From Nitrospira defluvii (GTDB lineage Bacteria > Nitrospirota > Nitrospiria > Nitrospirales > Nitrospiraceae), in contig NZ_CAJNBJ010000018.1 in the NCBI RefSeq assembly GCF_905220995.1, positions 62,001 through 126,000 on the forward strand: DNA of 64,000 nt, given 5' to 3'. The notes under the pieces are model-generated. The model worked only from the letters and a program-made list of their open reading frames with translations. It was not told where the DNA came from and made no database searches. This document shows, in pieces, positions 1 to 8,574 of this stretch (positions are counted from its first letter, which is position 1; every line of letters starts with the position of its first letter). Made by a program: the position numbers and the translations under genes.

Positions 1-574
1 TTTCAGCGAATCGTTCGACCAGAATGTCGCGCGCGCCTTCCAATGCAGCCTTCGCATCGGGCACGTTGACCGCCTCGACACCTTCCGCTGCGGCCATGAC
101 CTTCACATACTTCACCGCTTCCTGTTCAGGATCCAGCGTAGGATCGGCCAACAGCGCGTTTGCCAACGGCTCCAGCCCGGCCTCCCGCGCAATCTGCGCC
201 TTGGTTCGGCGTTTGGGCTTAAACGGCAGATAAATGTCTTCAACCGCCTGTTTCGTCGCTGTCTGTTCGATTGCGCGACGTAGCTCATCGGTCAGCTTGC
301 CCTGTTCTTCAATCGACGCCAGGATCGCCTGCCGCCGCTCTTCCAATTCGCGCAGATACAGAAGCCGTTCTTCCAATGTACGGAGATGCGTGTCATCCAG
401 ATTATTGGTGGCTTCTTTGCGATACCGCGCAATGAAGGGCACTGTCGCGCCACCATCCAGCAGGGTGACCGCGGCCGATACTTGCGGTGAGGTGACGCCG
501 AGTTCTTTGGCGAGCAGATCGACGATACGTTGCTGGGCTTCGGCTGAAATAGTCGGCGTTGTGGAGGCAGTCAT
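1..574 (-). CDS. tex: Tex-family transcription accessory protein, N-terminal part (cut by window edge)
   Basis: The first 191 codons read from the ATG at 574 down to the left edge, so the C-terminal part is outside the window. The translation carries the hallmarks of the Tex N-terminus: a PFIARYRKE motif near residue 45, then [12 protein letters not shown] and [10 protein letters not shown] near residues 115-135, and GARDI near residue 180. Tex is a cytoplasmic nucleic-acid-binding protein with an HTH/YqgF/S1 architecture that affects transcription and RNA decay; the YqgF and S1 parts lie off the window. It is divergent from kup. Family assignment is firm; the state of the missing two thirds cannot be judged. 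Confidence 0.93.
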   Translation of the reverse strand, partial: MTASTTPTISAEAQQRIVDLLAKELGVTSPQVSAAVTLLDGGATVPFIARYRKEATNNLDDTHLRTLEERLLYLRELEERRQAILASIEEQGKLTDELRRAIEQTATKQAVEDIYLPFKPKRRTKAQIAREAGLEPLANALLADPTLDPEQEAVKYVKVMAAAEGVEAVNVPDAKAALEGARDILVERFAE

Positions 575-885
575 AGGCGTCTAACAGGCTTTCCGAAAGC
601 GAGGCGTGGCCGGATCACATCCAACCGGGCTCAGAGGCTTTCTCATCAGATGAAGTGGACGAGTTCGGGCGGCGCGATGGCGATGCCCTTGTGATGACGG
701 GTCGGAATTTAGCAGAAGCTTCGAGGAACTTCCAGGCCGGAACGTACCTCGTGCCTGTCGCGAGAAGGCCGCCATTCTCGCTGCGCGCTGGCTGCACCGG
801 CATTCATCGTTGGGACATGGTATAGTCGCCTTCGCCACCGGGCAGCCGCTTCAATGACCGACCCTTGGCACCCGGCGTCCCACGT
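575..885. other. Intergenic gap between tex and kup
   Basis: About 310 bases separate the divergent tex and kup starts and must hold both promoters. A TATAGT hexamer at 821-826 could be a -10 box for kup, but I see no convincing -35 box at the right distance. Short open frames here have no recognisable protein features and no ribosome site. No RNA gene is visible. Confidence 0.5.
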
Positions 886-2769
886 ATGCAGAAACACCTG
901 CAGCCTTCATCCGCTTCCGCATCCCTCACCATAGCCGCCATGGGGGTAGTCTATGGAGACATCGGCACCAGCCCGCTCTATGCCCTGCGTGAGTGCTTTC
1001 ATGAATCGCACGGACTCGCGGTCACGCCGGACAACGTACTGGGTATCCTCTCCTTGATCGTGTGGTCGCTCGTGCTTGTCGTCACGGTGAAGTATCTGCT
1101 CTTTGTCATGAAGGCCGATAACGACGGAGAAGGGGGCATGCTGGCGCTCATGGCGCTCAGCCAACGGTCACATCCGGTCAACCTCCGTAAGGGATTGAGC
1201 CTGGTCGTGTCTCTGGGGCTGGTCGGCGTGGCCTTTCTGTACAGCGATGGCATCATCACGCCGGCGATTTCCGTTCTCAGCGCGGTGGAAGGGCTGACGC
1301 TGGCCACCGATGTGTTCACTCCCTATGTGCTTCCCATTACCGTCGGCCTCGTTGCCCTGCTCTTCACTCTCCAGCGCCGCGGTTCCGGAGCGTTGGGAAG
1401 CGTCTTCGGCCCCATCATGCTGGTCTGGTTCGCCGCCTTGGCCTTGCTCGGGCTGCACAGTCTGATCCAAACGCCGGCGGTGCTGTTCGCCGCCAATCCG
1501 CTCTATGCCGCCACGTTTCTTATCCACCATGCCGGCATCGGCTTCCTCGTACTAGGTAGTGTCTTTCTGGTGCTCACAGGAGCCGAGGCCCTGTACGCAG
1601 ACATGGGACATTTCGGCCGTCATCCGATACAACTGGGCTGGTTCGCGGTCGCGTTGCCGGCTCTGCTGCTCCAGTATTTCGGCCAGGGTGCGCTCTTGAT
1701 GCGCGACCCGGCGGCGCTCGCCAACCCCTTTTATCACCTGGCTCCGGACTGGATGCTCTATCCGCTGATTGCGCTGGCGACCATGGCGACGATCATCGCA
1801 TCGCAGGCAATGTTGTCCGGGGCCTTCTCACTGACCTTGCAAGCCGTGCAACTCGGCTATCTTCCGCCGCTCAGAATTACGCACACCTCCGCGGAGCAGC
1901 ATGGTCAAATCTATTTCGCCCTCCTGAACTGGCTGATGTTCGTCGGCACCGTCGCGCTGATCCTCTCGTTCGGATCGTCTAGCAATCTGGCCGCGGCCTA
2001 TGGCATCGCTGTCTCGGGATCCATGATCATCACCACGTTACTGATGTACCGCGTCACTCGCAGTCATTTGGGATGGAGCGCGACGCCCGCGGTCATGGCG
2101 GTAGGAGCATTTCTCTGTATCGACCTCGCGTTTTTCCTCGCGAATGCGCAGAAGATTCCTCATGGCGGATGGTTTCCACTGCTCCTCGGGGCAGCGATTT
2201 TTACGGTGATGAGCACCTGGGCGCGAGGGCGTGCGATCGTCGCCGAACACCTCCGTGTCCAGTTTCCCCCGTTGCGGGAGTTCGTCGGCGAAGTCCTGCC
2301 GAAGGTAGAATACCGAACCGCGGGGCAAGCCGTATTCCTCTCGCAACATCCCGACATTACGCCGCCGGCCCTGTTGCAGAATGTCCGGCATAACAAAACC
2401 TTGCACAAGCGCGTGTATGTGCTCACCGTTCGCACGGAACATGTGCCGTTTGTTCCGGCAGGGGCGCCGCTGGAGATCACCATCGTCCCAGAGGGTCTTT
2501 TTCAAGTGATCGCCCGTTGCGGGTTCATGGAAACCCCGGACATTCCGCGCGTGCTCACGCAGCTTGCCGTGCATGGTCATGTGCTGCCGATACAGGACAC
2601 GACCTTCTTCCTGAGCAGGATTACGTTTTTAGCGACCCCGAAGCCGGGTATGGCGATCTGGCGGGAAAAACTCTTTGTGTTGTTGTCGCGCAATACCCAG
2701 CGCGCCAGTTCCTACTTCCATCTGCCGTCGGAACAGGTCGTTGAGATCGGATTGGTACTGGAGATTTGA
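886..2769 (+). CDS. kup: Kup-family low-affinity potassium uptake transporter
   Basis: A 627-residue inner-membrane protein, the usual Kup length. The N-terminus has the family signature GVVYGDIGTSPLYAL at about residues 20-34, followed by about twelve hydrophobic segments to about residue 440 and a soluble C-terminal domain. KUP/HAK/KT proteins import K+ with protons. I chose ATG 886 because the signature then lies at the usual distance from the start; a TTG at 865 in the same frame would add seven residues. No strong Shine-Dalgarno is seen at either site. It converges on trmL with a 71-base gap. No Trk or Kdp genes are nearby. Confidence 0.95.
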   Translation: MQKHLQPSSASASLTIAAMGVVYGDIGTSPLYALRECFHESHGLAVTPDNVLGILSLIVWSLVLVVTVKYLLFVMKADNDGEGGMLALMALSQRSHPVNLRKGLSLVVSLGLVGVAFLYSDGIITPAISVLSAVEGLTLATDVFTPYVLPITVGLVALLFTLQRRGSGALGSVFGPIMLVWFAALALLGLHSLIQTPAVLFAANPLYAATFLIHHAGIGFLVLGSVFLVLTGAEALYADMGHFGRHPIQLGWFAVALPALLLQYFGQGALLMRDPAALANPFYHLAPDWMLYPLIALATMATIIASQAMLSGAFSLTLQAVQLGYLPPLRITHTSAEQHGQIYFALLNWLMFVGTVALILSFGSSSNLAAAYGIAVSGSMIITTLLMYRVTRSHLGWSATPAVMAVGAFLCIDLAFFLANAQKIPHGGWFPLLLGAAIFTVMSTWARGRAIVAEHLRVQFPPLREFVGEVLPKVEYRTAGQAVFLSQHPDITPPALLQNVRHNKTLHKRVYVLTVRTEHVPFVPAGAPLEITIVPEGLFQVIARCGFMETPDIPRVLTQLAVHGHVLPIQDTTFFLSRITFLATPKPGMAIWREKLFVLLSRNTQRASSYFHLPSEQVVEIGLVLEI

Positions 2770-2840
2770 CTGTCCGACACACCCTGTCCTGAAACAATCC
2801 ATCTGGCCTTCGAGGAGGGCAAGAGGCAGGTTTGAGAACA

Positions 2841-3305
2841 TCACTGGCACTGTCCGAACTCAGCCTGCCTCCAGGCCTCATACAGCACCACCGCCACCGA
2901 ATTGGAGAGGTTCAGGCTGCGGCTGCCTGGCACCATCGGCACACGGATGCGTTGCTGATCGGACACACCGCCGAGAATCTCCGCCGGTAGTCCTCGACTT
3001 TCCGGCCCGAATACAAACACATCACCCTCTGCATAGCGAACCAGATCATACCGTTGCCTCCCCTTGGTCGAGACGGCGAACAGTCGGCGATCCGCGAACT
3101 GTTTCAGACAGATCTCCCAGTTCTCATGCACCGTGATCGTGGCGAATTCATGGTAGTCGAGTCCGGCCCGCAGCAGCTGCTTGTCTTCCAACGTAAAACC
3201 CAGCGGTTTGACGAGATGCAGTCTCGCGCCGGTATTGGCGCAGAGCCGGATGATGTTGCCGGTGTTCGGAGGAATTTCCGGCTGATACAGAATGACATCA
3301 AACAT
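2841..3305 (-). CDS. trmL: tRNA (cytidine/uridine-34 2'-O)-methyltransferase TrmL
   Basis: A 154-residue SPOUT methyltransferase, full length for TrmL, which methylates the 2'-OH of the wobble nucleotide of tRNA-Leu isoacceptors. SPOUT motifs are all visible: NTGNIIRLCANTGA near residue 15 (motif 1), FGPESRGLP near residue 98 (motif 2) and SLNLSNSVAVVLYEA near residue 130 (motif 3, the SAM-binding knot). There is no extra N-terminal RNA-binding domain, which separates it from TrmH and RlmB. The ferritin-like gene follows on the same strand after 98 bases, in the upstream direction. Confidence 0.93.
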   Translation of the reverse strand: MFDVILYQPEIPPNTGNIIRLCANTGARLHLVKPLGFTLEDKQLLRAGLDYHEFATITVHENWEICLKQFADRRLFAVSTKGRQRYDLVRYAEGDVFVFGPESRGLPAEILGGVSDQQRIRVPMVPGSRSLNLSNSVAVVLYEAWRQAEFGQCQ

Positions 3306-3403
3306 GGAGACTGAGGAATGGATGAAGTGTGATCGTCAGCCGCGAGCGGAGGGGAGAGCCGGCCGGTCGCCCGGACAACCCACACCCTCCCGTCACTCAG
3401 TGG

Positions 3404-3859
3404 TCAGGAACGAAAGGCTTGCACATCGCCCGATTTGCGCAGCATCTTATTCACTTCATCGAGATGGAGCTCTTCACCCACGATCATTTCCCGGGCGTAT
3501 TCTTCCAGCAAGACCGACTTGCCCTCCGCCAGCTTCAGCAGCTCGTAGTAAGACGCGACGGCGGCCTTCTCATGCTCCAGGCTCTCCCGCAAAATATCCC
3601 CGATATCGTGCTTTTCAGTTTCGAGCAGGGTCCCGATTTTCAGCGACGGATGCCCGCCCAGTAGCGTCACCAGTTCGCCGGCCTTGTGCGCATGGGCCAG
3701 GCTCTCATCCGCATTGCCCTTTAGCCACGACACGATCGGAATCCGGTTGTACCCGTAAATCATGAGCGCATAATGCGTGTACCGGACCACACCGGCCAGC
3801 TCAAGTTCCATGATCCGATTAAGAATGCCTACCGCGCGCGTTGTGTCTTGTTCGTTCAT
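3404..3859 (-). CDS. Ferritin-like diiron protein (bacterioferritin family)
   Basis: A 151-residue, almost wholly helical protein. Diiron-type ligand positions fit a four-helix ferritin fold: E..R...Y near residue 20, ESLAHA near 53, EHEKAA near 90 and EELHLDEV near 128. Such proteins store iron or protect DNA and oxidise Fe(II) in the cytoplasm. Two ATGs lie in tandem; a GGAG sits four bases before the first (3862) and seven before the second (3859), so I favour 3859. The longer frame to 3880 has no support. Lack of a clear haem-ligand Met keeps me from calling it bacterioferritin proper; DPS-like or Ferritin_2 assignment is possible. Confidence 0.8.
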   Translation of the reverse strand: MNEQDTTRAVGILNRIMELELAGVVRYTHYALMIYGYNRIPIVSWLKGNADESLAHAHKAGELVTLLGGHPSLKIGTLLETEKHDIGDILRESLEHEKAAVASYYELLKLAEGKSVLLEEYAREMIVGEELHLDEVNKMLRKSGDVQAFRS

Positions 3860-3919
3860 CATCGATCTCCAATCAGACAAGCATTTACTGTCTCATAACA
3901 TGGTCATAACACTCAGCTA

Positions 3920-3999
3920 GCAGGCCGTTGACAAAGGCCGCCAGCGGCGTTCTCGCGTCGCTCAGAGGCCTTGCTGGACGACCGTTCTCAACAGCCTGC
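3920..3999. repeat. 80-bp imperfect palindromic repeat
   Basis: The block starts with GCAGGCCGTTGA and ends with TCAACAGCCTGC; the two arms pair over roughly 26 bases with a few mismatches and one bulge. It fills most of the gap between ychF and the ferritin-like gene. Such GC-rich palindromes, often beginning CAGG and containing GTTGA, are typical dispersed intergenic repeats in Nitrospira-like genomes (from memory, not searched). It could act as a bidirectional terminator. Confidence 0.65.
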
Positions 4000-4075
4000 A
4001 GGGCATCCAGATCCGGTCCGTCACCGTGCGCACCAATCCGTTCCTGGTGGCGGCGTAGGGTTTGTCACCACCCCG

Positions 4076-5167
4076 CTAGACGTTGAAGCGGAAGTGCATC
4101 ACGTCTCCGTCGCGCACGACGTACTCCTTCCCTTCCAGCCGCATCTTGCCTTTTTCCTTCGCGCCCGCTTCCCCCTTACAGGCGATGTAGTCGTCGTACC
4201 CGATCACTTCCGCCCGGATGAACCCCTTTTCGAAGTCACCGTGAATGACGCCTGCGGCCTGCGGCGCAGTGTCGCCGATATGAATGGTCCAGGCGCGAAC
4301 TTCTTTCACGCCCGCCGTAAAGTACGTCTGAAGCCCGAGCAGTTGATAGGCCGCACGGATAAGACGATTCAATCCCGGCTCCTTCATCCCGATATCGGCC
4401 AGGAATTCCTGCTTCTCCTCGTCGGACAGCACGGCGATTTCCGACTCCAAAGCTGCGCAAATGGCCACCACCGGCGCGCCTTCCTGTGCCGCATACTCTT
4501 CCACACGGGTCAGCAGCGGATTGTTGGTAAAACCCTTTTCCGACACATTGGCTACATACATCACCGGTTTCATCGTCAGCAAGCACAGGGGTTTGAGCAG
4601 GGCCCGCTGCGCTGGATCGAGTTTCAACGTCCGGGCCGGCTTCCCCTCGTTCAGACAAGCCGCCACCTGTACGAGCAACTCGCCCAGCTTGGCGGCATCT
4701 TTGTCACCCGAGCGAATGAGTTTCACGTTCCGTTCCTGCGCCTTTTCGACCGTCGTCAAGTCAGCCAACGCAAGCTCGGTCACGATGGTGGCAATATCGG
4801 AAATCGGATCGACCTTGCCTGCCACATGCACCACATTGTCGTCTTCGAAGCAGCGCACGACGTTCACGATCCCATCGGTTTCTCGAATGTTGGCGAGGAA
4901 CTGGTTCCCCAACCCTTCGCCCTTGGAAGCCCCTGCCACCAACCCCGCAATGTCCACAAACTCGGTCGTGGCATACTGCATGCGTTGCGGCTTCACGATA
5001 TCGGCCAGCGCCTGCATCCGCGCATCCGGCACTTCGACAATCCCGATATTCGGCTCGATCGTGCAAAACGGATAGTTCTCCGCCGCAATCCCTGATTTGG
5101 TGAGCGCATTAAAGAGGGTGGACTTGCCTACGTTCGGCAGCCCGACGATTCCGCATTTCACACTCAT
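4076..5167 (-). CDS. ychF: Redox-regulated ATPase YchF (Obg-like ATPase)
   Basis: From ATG 5167 the product has 363 residues, exactly the usual YchF length; a longer in-frame start at 5203 would add 12 non-conserved residues. A GGAAGGG ribosome site lies just before 5167. The P-loop GLPNVGKST is at residues 9-17, followed by [10 protein letters not shown] and [20 protein letters not shown], the G3 region. The end has the TGS domain ([18 protein letters not shown] region). YchF is a cytoplasmic P-loop enzyme of the Obg clade that prefers ATP, binds ribosomes and modulates translation under oxidative stress. Confidence 0.97.
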   Translation of the reverse strand: MSVKCGIVGLPNVGKSTLFNALTKSGIAAENYPFCTIEPNIGIVEVPDARMQALADIVKPQRMQYATTEFVDIAGLVAGASKGEGLGNQFLANIRETDGIVNVVRCFEDDNVVHVAGKVDPISDIATIVTELALADLTTVEKAQERNVKLIRSGDKDAAKLGELLVQVAACLNEGKPARTLKLDPAQRALLKPLCLLTMKPVMYVANVSEKGFTNNPLLTRVEEYAAQEGAPVVAICAALESEIAVLSDEEKQEFLADIGMKEPGLNRLIRAAYQLLGLQTYFTAGVKEVRAWTIHIGDTAPQAAGVIHGDFEKGFIRAEVIGYDDYIACKGEAGAKEKGKMRLEGKEYVVRDGDVMHFRFNV

Positions 5168-5255
5168 GACGATCCCTTCCTGGTCAGTAGACGATTGGTT
5201 CAAAACCGCGTAGCTCCGCCCGGCGCAGTCACCCAGAGGAGGACAGTGCGGAGGC

Positions 5256-5526
5256 GCATTCTACGTGTTCCAGGCCGGTGTGGTCCACTCCCGTATCTTT
5301 ACCGCACCCGGCGCCTCGGTTCGTGTCGATAGCGGCCAACACGTGTAGGTGGGGGATTACAGCAACGTCCAGGCCGGCATGGTCATCAACGGCTTGGAGA
5401 CATTCGAAGAGGACCACGAACTACCGGAGAATGGCGTGTGGTCGGGAAAGTTCACGACGGGATCGATATCGGGACACGCATCTCGTTGGCCCGTCAGAGA
5501 CAGGTGCGGGGGCCGGTCTCCTACCC
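5256..5526 (+). pseudogene. Decayed gamma-carbonic-anhydrase-like remnant
   Basis: Reading codons from 5256, the frame gives [11 protein letters not shown], then APGASVRVDSGQHV, an in-frame TAG at 5346-5348, then VGDYSNVQAGMVINGLE. After about 5438 the similarity continues in another frame as VGKVHDGIDIGTRISLARQ and RQVRGPVSY. This order matches what I recall of gamma-class carbonic anhydrases and CcmM N-termini (APGTSIRADEG..., GENTNIQDGVVIHGLE, then ISLAHxAxVHGPAYVGD). One stop, one frameshift, no start and no C-terminal half indicate a pseudogene. The 3' end touches the stop of the minus-strand gene at 5521. The remnant may once have served bicarbonate supply. Confidence 0.6.
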
Positions 5527-6582
5527 GCGTCCGTCTGGCGCGCCGACGGAGGCGGGCATAGGCGGCACGACCGCATCAGGATTGCGGAAAAGCGCTCCAG
5601 ATGCCTGGATAATCCACCTGACTAACTCAATGTCGTTCTGCTGCAGATGGAACCAGGTCGTCGCCATCAAGCCATAGGCATGCCTGGACAAGGCATACCG
5701 GCTGAAACTGCGCATGGCCTCCTCCCTTTTCCAGGTCGCGCCGATCACACGAAATCCCTCCCCCTGCATCGCAGCCATTGATGGAAACTGCGCCAGCGTC
5801 TCGCCATAGTGCCATTCACACATCACAATGTCCCGTGGAATCTGGTCGCGGAGCGGTTTGCCGTAGCCGTCTGCCACCCCGTGAAGATGTCGCGTCGGGA
5901 GGCCGGGAAACTCTGCCGGACTTAAGAGCATGTCGGCCCACATCCACGTCGCGATGCCCTTCGCCGTCAGATACGCATGAACCCGCCGCACATCACCTAG
6001 GAAGAGGTCCGCGGGAATCATGACTTCCCCGAATTTCAGCCATTTCGACACCTGCCCGACGGTCCATCCAAACGCCTCCTCATGTCCGATATGGATCGCT
6101 TTAGGATGCAGGGTCTCGATCACCTCATCAAGAAACGCAAATACCACCGTATAGGTCGCATCTTTCCGTGGATCATAGGACACGGAATTAAACATCAGGT
6201 TGGGATAGCGCTTTTGAAAGAACTGCTCCTGGTGGGTCAGCAGTTTGACCTCCGGAATCACGTCCAATCCGTGAGCGCGGGCATAAGCGGCCCAGGAGAG
6301 AAATTCCGCTTTGGTCCATGCGCCCTTCGCCGGCTTCCAGGGCGCATGGTTGAACTGCACCCCATCCGTCAACACGACCTGAATCGCCGTGAATCCCGCC
6401 GCCTGTGCCTCATTGACCAACCCACGCGCGCGCTCCAGCGGCACAGCCCCGGCCAGGGCGACATGCATGATTCGCATCGTCCCTTCACCGGATCCTGGCG
6501 AGGACTCTGCCGCCGCACCTCCCGATCCGAATCTGGCCCAGAGGGCCACCAGCACACACAAGAGTCCGACAACACGGCTCAT
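5521..6582 (-). CDS. Secreted GH20-like (beta-hexosaminidase-type) TIM-barrel protein
   Basis: A 353-residue protein with a signal peptide (hydrophobic residues 4-24, ending GGAAAES). The rest resembles a glycoside-hydrolase TIM barrel: ARGLVNEAQAAGFTAIQVV (beta/alpha 1), ARAHGLDVIPEVKLLTHQ (strand 3), KAIHIGHEEAFGW (strand 4 catalytic loop), TWMWADMLL and IVMCEWHYGE. GH20 enzymes use a D-E pair in HxGGDE; here the motif is HIGHEE, so the acid/base Glu is kept but the preceding Asp is Glu. It may still hydrolyse or only bind amino-sugars. It stands alone on its strand, and its stop abuts the carbonic-anhydrase remnant. Confidence 0.65.
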   Translation of the reverse strand: MSRVVGLLCVLVALWARFGSGGAAAESSPGSGEGTMRIMHVALAGAVPLERARGLVNEAQAAGFTAIQVVLTDGVQFNHAPWKPAKGAWTKAEFLSWAAYARAHGLDVIPEVKLLTHQEQFFQKRYPNLMFNSVSYDPRKDATYTVVFAFLDEVIETLHPKAIHIGHEEAFGWTVGQVSKWLKFGEVMIPADLFLGDVRRVHAYLTAKGIATWMWADMLLSPAEFPGLPTRHLHGVADGYGKPLRDQIPRDIVMCEWHYGETLAQFPSMAAMQGEGFRVIGATWKREEAMRSFSRYALSRHAYGLMATTWFHLQQNDIELVRWIIQASGALFRNPDAVVPPMPASVGAPDGRG

Positions 6583-6993
6583 TTATCCCTCCCAATCGAC
6601 ACGGAGTGGCCGCTGATAGTTAGCAGAGATCGCCACACCCCGGCGAGTAGAGACCTGCCCCTACTCACTCCCTCAACTCGATCGTGAAAACAACGCAAGA
6701 ATACGTATCACGAGAAAAATTAGGCCGCGAAAATACACGCAGACATAGGTGAGGTCAAGACGAGAGGGACAGGAAAACAGCGATCGAGGCGATTTACCTA
6801 CACTTGTAGAACAACGTAGGACACCGCAATGGAGTCCGACTACAGAAGGTGCACGACTCCGCTCAGAGTTGCCTCACCCGACCGGCAGCGACGACCGGAG
6901 GCTCGGCGACTTGCCGATGTGAGAAGGCATGGCACGGAGGGGGGCGGCAAGGAAGGACGTGTGGCGACGGCAGCGGGATTCCCAACGGCGCCG
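6583..6993. other. Gap without a recognised gene
   Basis: About 410 bases between two minus-strand genes. It should contain the promoter of the GH20-like gene. A small palindrome, CTACA-CT-TGTAG, at 6798-6809 could be a regulator site. Short open frames on both strands look like chance: no ribosome sites, and arginine/proline-rich translations typical of noncoding GC-rich DNA. Confidence 0.5.
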
Positions 6994-7623
6994 CTAGTCG
7001 AGCAGGATTCGGTACTCCACCACCAGACCTTCGGGACCAAACCGCAGAGCCAGCACCTCCTCGTCCATCCGGAACGCTCCTCGCTGGGGCCCCAGCCAAT
7101 AGACCGCGTTCCACCCGTTCGAGAGAGGGCCCCTGTCACCAGGTCCGAGCAGTTCTACAACACGCTCCTGTGACAGACCGACGAATGTGACTCTTGCGAG
7201 CAGATCATCGACCATGCAAAGACGATCAGGCCAGAGCGGATCGGCCGCCTGATTCGCCTTCCAGGCAGCAGAATCAAATCCGCGCCGATGCCAGTGATCG
7301 TCCAGGGTCGGCAGAAGAACCAGGCATCCCAGCGCGAGGAGATACGGCGCCACGATCCCTGAACCGAAGGCCGTCGCCCCGTAAGCAGGACCCCGCCAGC
7401 GCCTGAGCAGCACGATCAGTCCCAACGACAGCCAGGGCAGCAGAGACACAGTCGTCATCGCGGACACCAGCCACCAGGGTCTGGTGTCGTATGTGATCCG
7501 CAAGCCCAGCCAGTCGTTGACGATGGTGAACCAGGACGACAGACACCAGAAGCACAGGGTGGACAGGGCCGCACCGGCACAAAACCAGTTCACAGCGGGA
7601 CGAGGTCGGGGGAGTGGCGACAT
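6994..7623 (-). CDS. Four-helix membrane protein with BamE/SmpA-like C-terminal tail
   Basis: From ATG 7623 the product has 209 residues. Four hydrophobic segments lie at about residues 11-33, 50-72, 80-95 and 92-110. The soluble C-terminus (about residues 140-209: DDLLARVTFVGLSQERVVELLGP, NAVYWLGPQRG, LALRFGPEGLVVEYRI) looks like the short alpha/beta fold of SmpA/OmlA/BamE-type domains, which begin with a helix and a xVxxLLGxP motif. A longer in-frame extension to 7926 is arginine/serine-rich and overlaps the divergent gene, so I reject it. I do not recognise a named family; function unknown, probably inner membrane. Confidence 0.65.
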   Translation of the reverse strand: MSPLPRPRPAVNWFCAGAALSTLCFWCLSSWFTIVNDWLGLRITYDTRPWWLVSAMTTVSLLPWLSLGLIVLLRRWRGPAYGATAFGSGIVAPYLLALGCLVLLPTLDDHWHRRGFDSAAWKANQAADPLWPDRLCMVDDLLARVTFVGLSQERVVELLGPGDRGPLSNGWNAVYWLGPQRGAFRMDEEVLALRFGPEGLVVEYRILLD

Positions 7624-7804
7624 GATCGATACGTACGGGCCTGAGCGTAGGAAGAGACCACTTGCCTCCACCAGTGTACCGGCAACGGTTGCGCCGCCAA
7701 AACCTTTTCCCATTCCACAACCGGTTGATACACCCCGCGGCCTGCTCGAGGGTGGTTCCCTACGTAACATTCCGCGCCGAATGACGCAGGAATGAGCAAT
7801 TCGC

Positions 7805-7833
7805 TTGGGAGGCGCTTCGGTTCGACCTACACT
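7805..7833 (+). promoter_or_regulatory. Candidate sigma-70-type promoter for the gene at 7872
   Basis: TTGGGA (7805-7810) and TACACT (7828-7833) are separated by exactly 17 bases, each matching four of six consensus positions. Transcription would start about 30 bases before the ATG at 7872, which also has an AAGGAG ribosome site. Seen only as a motif match. Confidence 0.35.
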
Positions 7834-7871
7834 GACCCTACGTACCGACACTTTCGCACGAAGGAGCAACC

Positions 7872-8546
7872 ATGACCACGCGACACACCGCGACCACCCA
7901 CCGGAAGAGCTTCTCGTACTCGGCACTCAGTCTCTGCATGGCATGGCTTGTGGGAGCGATCGGCATGCCGCCGGCCTTTGCAGAGTCGGACGTGCGCCAC
8001 ATGGCTATGGTGGAGTCGATGAGCAGTGTTGAGCTGGCCATCGAGTTTCAGGGATTCCGGATCGAACGGGATCAGATCAAGCCGGACGGGCGGCGCTACA
8101 TCACCGTCTCACATCCGGCTACCGGCTTGAACCTCTCGATTGCGATGGAGCCGATACAGGGCAAGGCCTCCGCTGCCGGGTGCGTCGATAGATTGCGTCA
8201 GCTGCGTCGGGGTCCGGCCGTCAGCCGGGGCCATGACATCGTGCTGACCACCGCGCCCGCTGTGCAAACGCTTGAATATACCTTGCATCGTGTTCACGGG
8301 GTGCATCTGGACCAAAAGAGCGTCTATGCCTGCATGGCGGAGGGGCATGTCTACGCCAACCTGCATCTCTCGAAAATACGCCACAACAGCGACGACGACG
8401 CGCTGTTTGCGCGCGTGATCCAGAGCATCCGCTTGCGGCCGAGCCACCTGCAAGGCGTGTCGATACCTCCCATCGAATCCCCATCGTTTCAGGTGGAAAG
8501 TGTCAGCTACACGAAGGACGGCTCAGTCCAAGCCATCGCGCCCTAG
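7872..8546 (+). CDS. Secreted protein of unknown function
   Basis: A 224-residue protein. AAGGAG lies six bases before the ATG. The N-terminus (positive residues 4-12, hydrophobic 16-36, cleavage likely after PPAFA) is a signal peptide, so the mature product should be periplasmic or outer-membrane associated. The mature part has alternating short strands (FRIERDQIKPDGRRYITVSH, LNLSIAMEPIQG) and two conserved-looking cysteines (in AGCVDRL and YACMAEG) that could form a disulphide. I do not recognise the family. It stands between divergent and convergent neighbours, so it is probably monocistronic. Confidence 0.75.
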   Translation: MTTRHTATTHRKSFSYSALSLCMAWLVGAIGMPPAFAESDVRHMAMVESMSSVELAIEFQGFRIERDQIKPDGRRYITVSHPATGLNLSIAMEPIQGKASAAGCVDRLRQLRRGPAVSRGHDIVLTTAPAVQTLEYTLHRVHGVHLDQKSVYACMAEGHVYANLHLSKIRHNSDDDALFARVIQSIRLRPSHLQGVSIPPIESPSFQVESVSYTKDGSVQAIAP

Positions 8547-8574
8547 ACCGCGGACACCTCCGTAGTCCCGCGGC

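Noticed and set aside
2770-2840. Rho-independent terminator between kup and trmL
   Set aside because: Only weak pairing and no T tract; cannot be supported by eye.
3971-5095. Long plus-strand frame (374 codons) opposite ychF
   Set aside because: His/Arg/Pro-rich translation without any family feature; it is the antisense shadow of the firmly identified ychF.
7624-7926. N-terminal extension of the membrane protein at 6994
   Set aside because: Arg/Ser-rich, not membrane-like, and overlaps the divergent gene at 7872; ATG 7623 is the better start.
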